This document shows positions 55,106 to 64,000 of a DNA stretch of 64,000 nucleotides, in pieces. The first letter of the stretch is position 1. Every line of letters begins with the position of its first letter. Both the position numbers and the translations under genes were made by a program. Location of the stretch: contig OY829542.1 in assembly GCA_963691705.1 (NCBI GenBank), positions 64,504,427 to 64,568,426 on the forward strand, written 5' to 3'. The stretch is from Viola odorata (Eukaryota > Streptophyta > Magnoliopsida > Malpighiales > Violaceae). The notes beneath the pieces are model-generated. The model was not told where the DNA came from. It ran no database searches and saw only the letters and a program-made list of their open reading frames with translations.

Positions 55106-58100
55106 TCAATCTTCGTGCTCATCTTCACCTTCAGAATCTGCAAATTATAAACAGGTGGTAAAGCTCCCCACACAAGCATGCTTTATACACACACACGATG
55201 TTATATTTAATTAGCTACATAACTCAAAACATTACGTACCAGATCGAACATCGTCACTAAGCTGACCCCTTGCTTGGATTTGCTTAACAAGCATCCGATA
55301 TATAAGGACCCACCAATAAATATGAAGAACGAGTAAGCAGAACAGAAGGGTATTGAACACATAGTAATAAATGGGGCCATCCACTGGGTGTTTTTCCCTG
55401 TCTAATGTTTGGATAACTTCATAGCTGCAAACAAGGGGAAGAAAACACACATTCATGATTCATTGTGGTATCTTTCCTACATGCCCATGACAGTACGGAG
55501 TATAAAATCTCAAAATCAGTCTCTATTCACAGTGTTGCAACTTTCCATTGCCACGTCTGGAAAAGTCACCATGAACATAATGAATTCATAAATTTTATTT
55601 CTAGGGGCATAGTAAGACCGTAATCAATGTGGAAACCAACAGAAGGATGAAAGAAAGGGCAACTATCAGTGCATAAGTTAGACATCAATCAAAAACACCA
55701 AGACAAGATGAAGAGGAAGTTGACAATATTTCTTGATGATTCAATAATGGCATCACTTTATACAAACCTTGTACTCCAGAGAATCCAAAATGGAAAGTAA
55801 ATGAGGCGCAGAATGATCCAAGATAACACAAAAAGAATAAATGCAAAGCTAGCAAGCCCTTCAGCTCCACTGTACTTGGACATTTTCCCTATCTCCAAAA
55901 ATATATCACTAGCATCATGCAGAGCTAGAACAATTGAACCAGCACGAGCAAACCTGAAAGAAACAATGCACTTTATAAAGCTTTTGCAGATATATGGAAG
56001 CATTGCTTCTTTGATCCTCTTTTTTACACAGGCCAACACACCAAAAACTTCTTTGGATAAAAAATCGGATTAACATCATATTTAATACAAGCAGACTCAA
56101 CAACAACCCACCTTAGTATATAGGACAGCATAATGAGAATCAAAGTAGCAACATGATGACCCATTGACACCCCGAAGTCTGAGCGCCTTGTCTCCCAAAA
56201 TATTAGAGCAAATATGGAGTACGCATAAAACCCAGCAGTATACATATACATTCCCTTCAATTTTAACCTGAAATTCAGATGATAGTCACTTTGTAGAATG
56301 CATCATGCTTACCCTTCATTCCATTTTAAATACTAATCAACACAAGGATGGATGAAGCTTGATGAAAAGCTACAAGAAGTAATACAGAAATCTTACTTCA
56401 TTTTCTGGTCTGGCCACACCTGGTCTCCTGGACCTATCCAAAAATAGTTAGTGCAAGTAAACCAGGGCTCATCATAAGTAACATAGACAGCCAGAAATTC
56501 AGCAGAAAGAAAGTAGATGCATTTCCAAGCTGATTCCTTGAATTTTCTTATCTTCTTCCGTCTCCCATCCTTATCAATATCCAGTGTCCGATGGCCTTTT
56601 CCAAAAATCAACCGTCTTCCCACATTCTGTGATATACACATTTAGTTCAGACAGCCAAACAAAAAGAGTTGGTTGAACAATGACGAGACAGAAGAAAAAT
56701 AAGCATAACAACAACAACAACAGCACTATCATATTTTAACTGCTGCTGCTAGAACAATGAGAGTAGAAGTCATGCCTCAATTTTCTTAAGCACTATAAGA
56801 ATCTGCAAAAATCAAAAGTTTACCAAATACAACTCTACCTGGGAATACTTCAACTTTAAAGTTCCACTAAACCGGAACAAATCAAATAACAGATGTTCAT
56901 CTAATTGAGTTGGTGGGTGCAAAAGTTAGGAAAGGTATCATGCTAAGATCCAAACTTGTCAAAAATCACTCCTACAATTAGGGCACTGAACAAAGGGGAA
57001 TGCACAGAATAGAAGCCAAGTTAAAGCAACAGTAATGCTATTGGTCTTGACAAATAGCAATTGAAATCTATGATACTTGGGTCATGTTATTATCTAGTGA
57101 ATCATACAACAGCTATCATGATATGTTTCTAAGAAGGCTGTCCCAATTCTATCATGTTACTTAGATTACAGAAATCTTGAGAGGGCTGAACATAGAAACA
57201 TGAGTTGATGTTCACAAACTATGTTCAAGATAAGGGCTCATGCTCAACCAAAGTCTATATTAGATAATTAACCTCCAAAATAAAAGCTATGGTCATCTGA
57301 CCTAAGATAAAGAGCCTAGTGTTCCATGAGACCATCATTCACACCCAGAATAACCAATCATAGTCACGCATGGAAGCCTCCTAGCATGCATTTACAGAGT
57401 GTATATCATAAGTTTAGGACATTTCTTGCTCAAAAAGCAGCAGCCACTGGGCATAATTTGACGCAGACTTTCTTCCAAATTTGGATCACACAACTAGGCT
57501 CAATCTTAAATTCAACATATTTAGAGGGATCTGGTATGATTTGCATAATGTTCTTCTAATTTGATCCAATTATACATTATATTGACCAAATTTTCTTCAC
57601 AGGAGAGAGAAATTTATGCCTGAGGGACCAAAGAGACATCAATATAGAAACCTAAACAAATGCTAACAGTGTTGTTAAACTGTTTCTTCTTAAGTAACTT
57701 ATTGATTAAAGTCAACTATAAGCCCTATGTCATACTCCAAATGGGTACTCACTATCAGAACTGAAACCACAACAACAGATTGCAGGAGTCCAAAGCTGTG
57801 ATGGAGAAGAGTTAAGACACTTTAGAAATAAAAGAGTCATTGTGTAATCAACTCAGAACAGTCAAAGAACGTTTCTGAATAGCAGATCCAGGGTTCGGAC
57901 CACCCCAGCTTGTTATGCATTAAAAACCACACTCCCAACCAACCTAGTGTATTTATCATTTGTACTAGAGGGTACCCATACAAAAATAATGACCACCCTA
58001 TCTGATTAGGCATAAAAGGAAATACTCAAGAGTCCAAAACTGTGATGGAGAAGAGTCAAGACACTTTAGAAACAAAGGTGTCACTTGTGTAAATCAACTA

Positions 58101-58883
58101 AGAACAGTCAAAGGAGGTTTCTGAAAAGCAGACACAGGGTTTGGACCACCCCAGCTTGTTATGCATTAAAAGTGACACACCCAACCGACGTAATGTATTT
58201 ATCATTTGTACCAGAGGGTACCCATACAAAAATAATGACCACCCTATCTGACTGGCATTATGGCATAAAAGAAAATACAGCTCTCTTGAGCACCATAACT
58301 GAATGGCATTAAAGAGTACAGCTTTCTCGACCACTATAACTGATTGGGCATTAAACAGTACAGCTCTCAAAAACACCATAACTCTGGGGTATTAAATACT
58401 ACAGCTTTCACTAAACTTGGTAACATGGAAGTATTTACAGTAGTCATTTTCAACACAATTTCCTTCTTAGTCTTTAGCATTACAAACACAGATGAGAGAA
58501 TTCCATTCTATTCCATTATACTGATAAAACCCCAATTCCAACATCAGCTTCCGCACATACTAAAAACAAAAAAAGCGACGCTTTTCTAAAATTTGATGGA
58601 GCAACTCAATACAAACACACCAAACCAATAACAACCCATCAAATAAAAGACAAAATCCTACCTGGGTCATAACAGAAAGACAAAGATGCATATCACAGAA
58701 GATAAAGGCACAGATTTTATTACAGAACTACTAAACCCAAATTACCTGGAACACGAATCTATCAAGGCAGAAGCGGATAGAGGGGAAGAACAGAGCAAAC
58801 AGAGGAAGAACAATGTAATCCTGATAGACTGGGTAAGACTCCTCCTCCCATTTGATTAATTTCACGTAATCAATGAAACCCAT
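55106..58883 (-). CDS. LOH: Ceramide synthase, LAG1 homologue (LOH type)
   Basis: Six exons on the minus strand: 58883-58746, 56626-56397, 56267-56112, 55953-55768, 55424-55240 and 55137-55106, for 308 aa. This ER membrane enzyme joins a fatty acyl-CoA to a sphingoid base to make (phyto)ceramide. The Lag1 region includes [33 protein letters not shown] and the signature [17 protein letters not shown], carrying the conserved His and Asp residues. Six or more membrane segments are apparent. The tail [15 protein letters not shown] is acidic with Ser, as in plant LOH proteins. The length matches Arabidopsis LOH1-3. I cannot say which paralogue class it belongs to. Intron 1 is 2.1 kb and contains tandem duplications. 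Confidence 0.93.
57787..58272. repeat. 244-bp tandem duplication in ceramide synthase intron 1
   Basis: The blocks 57787-58030 and 58031-58272 are direct repeats starting AGTCCAAA and sharing GGGTACCCATACAAAAATAA. They differ by scattered substitutions and small indels, so the event is not very recent. Confidence 0.9.
58249..58408. repeat. Short minisatellite next to the intron duplication
   Basis: Three to four imperfect copies of a unit of about 46-50 bases recur (ACCATAACTG, GGCATTAAA, GTACAGCT). The array overlaps the end of the second copy of the 244-bp duplication. Confidence 0.7.
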
Positions 58884-58999
58884 GTGAGATTTTTTTCTGT
58901 TTGATCCAAGGATTTTTCTCAGGAAACAAACAGAAGTAAAATCAGGAGCACCTTTCTTAATCACATTCAGAACTCAGAAGAAGAGGTAGTGTAGTGGTG

Positions 59000-60480
59000 A
59001 ACTGGTGATAGATGGGAAGTGTGTTTTTGGCGTCGTGAAGGTCAAGATGTGTTAGGATTAGTAATTTGGTAAGAATGAATTTGAGGAATAAAAGCGAAAT
59101 GTTTTTTATTTAAAGGATGAGAATAGACTATTAGAGGTCTTGCAATTAAGTCCTTCTGGTTTGGGGTTTTTAAGAAATTGGGAGGACTGTTAGGATGCTT
59201 TTACGAAATTGCCACTATAAGGGTTGACAAGACTGGTAAGTGGAAAGGTTACCGTAGGCAAGTGGACTTTAGAACCTTGAAGGTGGTGGGATCTTAGTAA
59301 GGATATCTTCCATGTCTGTCCTTGAAATAAATTGACCAACCTGTTTAAGAAAGCAGAAAAAAAAACATCAGTTCAATTTCTACTCAATTGACTAACAGCT
59401 TGACTGGCAGTAACATCAAGGACTCTTCATGTGAAATTTACAAATATATCAAATTACAATCGACTAAAAGTCTAAAACCGAAAACAAATTATGAAAGTAT
59501 CATCATGAAAATAATATACAGTATACAGCACCAGTGTGGTTTGGCCTAAGAAGCTACTGCTAGATTACCAACGCCCAAACAAATCATACATATTTCAGAA
59601 AAATTCAGTCCAAGGCCCTTAAGCTCCAAGCATGCATGAGGTATAAAACCTTAATTTCTAGCCATAACCATTTGCAAGTCAAGTATTTTATGGCAGAACA
59701 CTCTCCTAGGATCCTAAATTATAGATCAAGCAAGCATTTATTATCAGTTATTTTGCACTGGCCCTTGAAAATTTTGCCCAACAAAAGTAATTTTACCGGA
59801 TGCTACTCTTCTAAACCCTTCATGCGCACAGCGTCACAACGAATAAGCTCCTAAAGGAAGGGGAAAAAATGTATTCCCATAAGGATCCAAGCCATTCAAG
59901 TCATACACAACATTGGAAAACAACGACAGGGTTCAAAACAACAAGCATAAACAGCACAACCGCGATAAAAAGGCACCACTGAGCAAATAAAGCAAATCCA
60001 ACTTTTGATAACGCAAATACATCGATCGGTCAATTAGACAAGCCAAACGCAATTTTCAAAGTTCCAGAAATTTCAGTTTATCTAATTATTCAGTAGTTGC
60101 TAACTCATTTTTGTTAAAGGAAAGGAAAGGAAAGAATGAAAAGATGCCTAACAAAAGAGAGTGTTCTCGTGAAAAGAGAGAGAAAAGAGAGGAGACAGAC
60201 CTGATAACGGAGAGATACCAAGGTAGAAGAGAGGTGAGCGAGAGTGTTTCTCTTTCTTTCTTCTCGCCAAGCTTGATTTTGAAACCAGAGTGACTAACGA
60301 GTATGGTTATCAAAACCGCGACTCTAAGTCGTAAAGTCGCACGAGTCCACGGTTCCACCTATATGCTAATCGCGTCGAATCGTAACAAAAAACGGAATCA
60401 AGCAAGCACCGGTTAAATCGAGTTCCGACTAGGTAAAATCGTTGAACTCTATCGAGTTTACACGAGTTTGATTTAATGTT
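59000..60480. other. Region upstream of ceramide synthase with exon-like remnants
   Basis: On the minus strand a CT-rich exon-like block with a donor (TTATCAG/GTCTGTC, exon end 60201) and a later acceptor (TTAAACAG, exon start 59340) could be spliced. The second block has a 14-codon ORF at 59313-59269 starting MEDILTKIPPPSRF. This may be a 5' untranslated exon pair of the ceramide synthase gene or the stump of another gene. A possible element end, GGTTATCAAAACCGCGAC, lies near 60305. Confidence 0.3.
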
Positions 60481-61019
60481 TAGAGGGTGGAGGATTTAGG
60501 AAGGGGCAGCGGTGCAGCGGGTGGTTTAGGTGGTGGTGGGCGACTTGATCGGAGCTGGTGTTGGCGGACTAATAGGAGGAGGTGGTGGCGGCGGAGGACT
60601 AGAGGAGGTGCGCCCAGCTGCTGCCTGGACTCGAAGGTTGTGCCTGGTGTAGTTTGCTGTAAAAGATTAGAGGAAGAAGAAGAACAACCTGGCTGTGCCT
60701 GGACCCGAGTTTGGGCCACTTTAGAATTCTGATAGGATGGGGTTACGTGCTTTGTGTTTGGAGAAACGTGGTTGGACAAGATCCAATGTTTATGCAATTG
60801 TTTAATACTGGAATGCATTGTGGGTTTAATTAATTAAATAACCAATCTTATTATGTGTTGTCATTTATATAATTTTAAAATTATTATTTTGTAAATTTAG
60901 TAATTTATTAGTCAAACTATTTATAAATATGAGTATATATATAGAATTATGATAGTTTATAAACTATTACGATTTTACATTTTCTATTTTATCCCGTCAT
61001 TTTGATTTTAGTTAAAATT

Positions 61020-61780
61020 TTAATAAAAAACTTGAGTTTAAATAGTCAAACTCATGTCAACAAGATGAAAACCATGACCTAAATAGTAAAAATCGAGTCT
61101 ACATGATCAAAACCCAACCTAAATGGTCAAACTCGGGTCAACATGATGAAAACCCTTACTTAAATGGTGTAAATCGAGTCTACATGGTCAAAACCGAACC
61201 TAAACGGTCAAACTCTTGTCAATATGATGAAATCTCGAGCCTAAATGGTGAAAATTCGAGTCTACATGGTCAAAACCAAACCTAAATAGTCAAGCTCGGG
61301 TTTATCCGGTCAAAATTGAACCTAAATGGTGAAAAAAAAATCACATATGTTGAAAAATATGCTAAAATTGTCAAATTTGGATCTGCAAGGTGAAAAGTTG
61401 AACTTGTATGGTCAAAATTTGGCCAATATGGTGAAAACCGAGCCCACATGGGGAGTTTATACGATTAAAACCGATCCACATGGTTAAAACTTGATCAAAA
61501 CCTAATTTTATTTGTCAAACTTGGTTAAATATGATATTTTAATCTTATTAAATAATTTAATTTAATTTAAATGAGTTAATGGATGAGCATAAGTTAAATT
61601 AGTTTAAATAGGTATAGGTGTGATTATCTAATTTTTTAAAGATTTTGGAGCTAAAAAAATGGTTCAAGAATTAAATCTACATGGTCAAAAATGGGCTAAT
61701 GTAGTAAAATTGAACCCATATGATTAAAACTATAACTAAATGGTTAAACTTAGTCAAAATATAATTTTATTAGTCAAACT
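61020..61780. repeat. Degenerate minisatellite (TGGTCAAA unit)
   Basis: Dozens of diverged copies of a unit of about 18-20 bases, typified by CTAAATGGTCAAACTCG and CTACATGGTCAAAACC, run across about 750 bases. The apparent ORFs here reflect the repeat and are not genes. Confidence 0.85.
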
Positions 61781-62061
61781 TGAGCAAATAAGATATTCAA
61801 ATCTTATTTAATAATTAATTATATTTAAATAGGTTATGAGTTCAATGAATTTAAATAGGTAGATATGGTTGCTTCATTTTTTTAATTTTTGGTAACTAAA
61901 AAATGGTTCAAGTTGATTGACATTGAATAACATGTCCACCACAAAAGTTTGGAATAATCGATATTTATATATAGTGACTGAATTATAGAATGATTTTGAA
62001 AAAAATAAATAACTTTGACCTTTCTCCATCGGATTCATTCATTGATTGGGTAAAAATTGTA

Positions 62062-62315
62062 CTCCCTCTGGTACGAAATGTATGACTTCCTCGCATCCCA
62101 ATATTCAGTAGGGAACGCATATCGAGGAGGCTGGATGAGGCACTATTTGACCCCAAAAAATTCCGTACTTTTTTTCGAACGTACGTTAATCGTACTTCCG
62201 AAAAAAAATTCGGGGCAAAATTATCTCAAATAGTGACTGTTTCGGCCGTTTTAAGATACGTTCCGGAACCATAAAAATAAATACTAAAACGTCATACAAT
62301 TCGGACCGGAGGGAG
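62062..62315. mobile_element. Stowaway MITE with palindromic core
   Basis: The ends CTCCCTCTGGTACGAA and TTCGGACCGGAGGGAG are inverted and flanked by TA (62060-62061, 62316-62317). The core TTTTTTCGAACGTACG followed by CTTCCGAAAAAAAATTC is a large palindrome. It shares the CACTATTTGACCCCAAAAAA motif with the element at 27480-27701. Confidence 0.88.
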
Positions 62316-62339
62316 TAACAAGTATCCGACCTGAATATA

Positions 62340-64000
62340 AGTTTAGCTGTTGGGATTCACACGGATCGGGTTAGTGTCACCTTACAAAATTCTCCCTCTA
62401 TTTTCTCAAGCGGAATCATTAAAAAAAAAAAAAAAAAAACCGCAGTTCCGTTCATCTGTGTTTAATCAGAATCCGATCCATCGTCATCATAACCCTCTCC
62501 CTCACAAAACCAGCCAAGCCCAAATCAATCCCGTTCATCAGAACTCACCCGACCCATTAACACTGCTAATACTTTGATCGTTTTCATTTCCTTATTCTTC
62601 GGGTTTTGGCTATCTTCTCTCTGCTGCAGAATTTTGCAATGACCTTCTAATCAGCAGAACGGAGATAAGCTTGCGGAGGTTGCTTGCAGCCGCGCCTCAG
62701 CAGCAAAATAAAGCAAAACTCATCCATGTATATGCATGTGTCTATATTGTCTGCTGGTACTTGCTTTGGGTATTTTTAAAGGTTGCATGTGGATGATGAG
62801 GCAAAGCTTGTTCTTTGCTGTACATTTCTACGGTAAGAGAAGAATTGGAACAACTGGGTGATGAGAGAACAGCGGATGGCTTATCTAGGTCAGTAACCAT
62901 GCTTTCTTTGCAAAATTAAATTTATACCATTATCATCTTTTCATATATGAAATTCGGTTTTGGTCCTGTTTCCACTTTCCACAGGGTGCATACTGCTTCC
63001 AAATTAGCTGCCCCACCGCTGCGTTTGTATCACTTTCAAACTAAAGGCAGAGTTGCCTTCTGTTTATCATTATGATTTCTCCAAAAACTATTTAGGCCTG
63101 TTTGGGATTGATTCCCAAACAAATTCTGATTTCTATCACAACTGATTTGATGGCAAAATTGTTTCCGGTAGAATCTTCAAATTGTTTCTACCTAAAGCTG
63201 TTTGGCTCTTTGATCAGATTTTGGAGGAACCAGAATCGGCTAGGAAGCTATCCCAAGCAGGCTTTTAGTTTTGTAAAAGTAGCTGTAGTGCCTAGAACTG
63301 CTGGTACATATGGGTCTTTCAATTATGAGAAAATACCAAGCATAGTATGCCAAATACCTTAAACATTTGATGTCATACTGTTCATAAGTGATCTGGTCAT
63401 GTTTAAGGATGGTGGACAATTTTGATGGGCAGCAATCCTAAAGACTAAGCTCCACTGGGCATTGGGCAAAACCCAGATACTTAAGCTGATCTAACTTGTA
63501 AGGAAGAGCTTGTGCAAAGATCCTTATACCTGTGTTTTTTTAAAGTTGAAACTTTTACTAAAAAAGACGTTAAATATGAATCCAATGCGCAAAATCAATT
63601 TCTCTTAAGACTTTTATGCAAAAATGTAGAAAATCTTTTTATCTTTTGTTGTTGTTTAATTTATCTGGTTGTGTTGTATTGTCCTTCCTTGACCCTTGAC
63701 CTTTCTCAATTCTTCATTAATTGCATGTAAATAGATGTGAAGTTTTAAATTGACAGTTTGTTGTGAACCTTAAGTTAGAGGACTAGGTTTATCATAACAT
63801 GTTGAAGGCGCAGAGAGATTTATATCTGCGTGTGAAAGCATCTTCCAAATTCCAGGACAATCATCTATAAGGAAACCATTCATGTGTAGAATGTTGATGA
63901 TATTTTCTTTTCAGCAATTGTTCTCCCTATGTGCACAACCATTATCATCATTATCATGCCCCTCTCATCTTCTTCTACGCCTCTACTTCTTCTTCTTCAA
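62340..64000 (+). other. Unresolved transcript-like region at right edge
   Basis: Exon-like blocks on + with splice signals occur: 62782-62888 (acceptor TTTTAAAG, donor CTAG/GTCAGT), 62985 onward (acceptor TTCCACAG), and about 63916 to the window end (acceptor TTTTCTTTTCAG). No continuous reading frame with a recognisable domain emerges. It may be a noncoding RNA, a 5' untranslated part of a gene lying to the right, or decayed sequence. Confidence 0.25.
63095..63358. mobile_element. Tourist-like (PIF/Harbinger) MITE, 264 bp
   Basis: The left end GGCCTGTTTGGGATT and the reverse complement of the right end GGTATTTGGCATA are imperfect inverted repeats. TTA flanks both sides (63092-63094, 63359-63361), the usual target for PIF/Harbinger elements. 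Confidence 0.6.

Noticed and set aside
60487..60732. Gly/Arg/Trp-rich + strand frame
   Set aside because: GGTGG-rich repeat-like sequence; the opposite strand is open as well and no domain is visible.
61103..61285. Open frame with repeated NGVNRVYMVKTEPKRSNS-like residues
   Set aside because: It is a direct translation of the degenerate minisatellite.
42394..64000. Search for CRISPR arrays, bacterial operons or tRNA genes
   Set aside because: Direct repeats here are minisatellite or duplication type without spacers, the genes are intron-rich plant genes, and no complete tRNA cloverleaf was noticed.

Overview
This window is nuclear DNA of a dicot plant. The evidence is multi-exon genes with GT-AG introns, plant-specific families (G-type lectin receptor kinases, CASP-like membrane proteins, LSD1 zinc-finger protein, LAG1-type ceramide synthase), dense plant transposon debris (Stowaway, hAT, Emigrant-like, LTR), and an integrated caulimovirid. 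The species cannot be named from sequence alone.

Left edge, 1-5311: a broken endogenous pararetrovirus (Caulimoviridae). In order it holds a transactivator/viroplasmin gene, a 35S-like promoter and leader with a primer binding site, a small coiled-coil ORF with no ATG, a frameshifted movement-protein gene, and a coat-protein gene with a CCHC finger and a recent in-frame 168-bp tandem duplication. Polymerase sequence is not in the window. The right viral border is an (AT)24 microsatellite at 5312-5359. Host sequence follows directly and matches the uninterrupted spacer copies near 22.1 and 34.7 kb.

Centre, 5360-42393: a tandem segmental duplication. Each unit has one G-type lectin S-receptor-like kinase on + (copies A 8506-11460, B 17402-20366, C 27882-30833, D 38092-41055; seven exons, 792-797 aa) and, convergent to it, one three-exon CASP-like gene on - (A 11704-14037, B 20610-21462, C 31074-33491, D 41296-42149). 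Kinase exons and even introns are almost identical between copies. Differences and in-frame indels cluster in the extracellular exon. CASP-like A is a pseudogene, with a 52-bp deletion, an LTR fragment and a hAT element. B has a changed splice donor in its kinase gene. C has a displaced promoter and a hAT element in a CASP-like intron. The spacers are mosaics of MITEs and older elements.

Right part, 42394-64000: ordinary single-copy genes, all on the minus strand. These are LSD1 (43257-47585, six coding exons, 171 aa), an ESCRT-III VPS2 homologue (48917-52295, eleven exons, 218 aa, one GC-AG intron) and a LAG1-type ceramide synthase (55106-58883, six exons, 308 aa). Beyond 59 kb there are only gene remnants, a degenerate minisatellite (about 61.0-61.8 kb), two MITEs and an unresolved transcript-like stretch at the right edge.

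Functionally, the array is a young and still diversifying family of surface receptor kinases, a kind often linked to immunity or recognition. The CASP-like neighbours seem to have been carried along in the duplicated unit. LSD1 (cell-death control), VPS2 (membrane sorting) and ceramide synthase are unrelated neighbours, although LSD1 and ceramide metabolism both bear on plant cell death. All exon boundaries were read by eye from splice signals, reading frame and agreement between copies.
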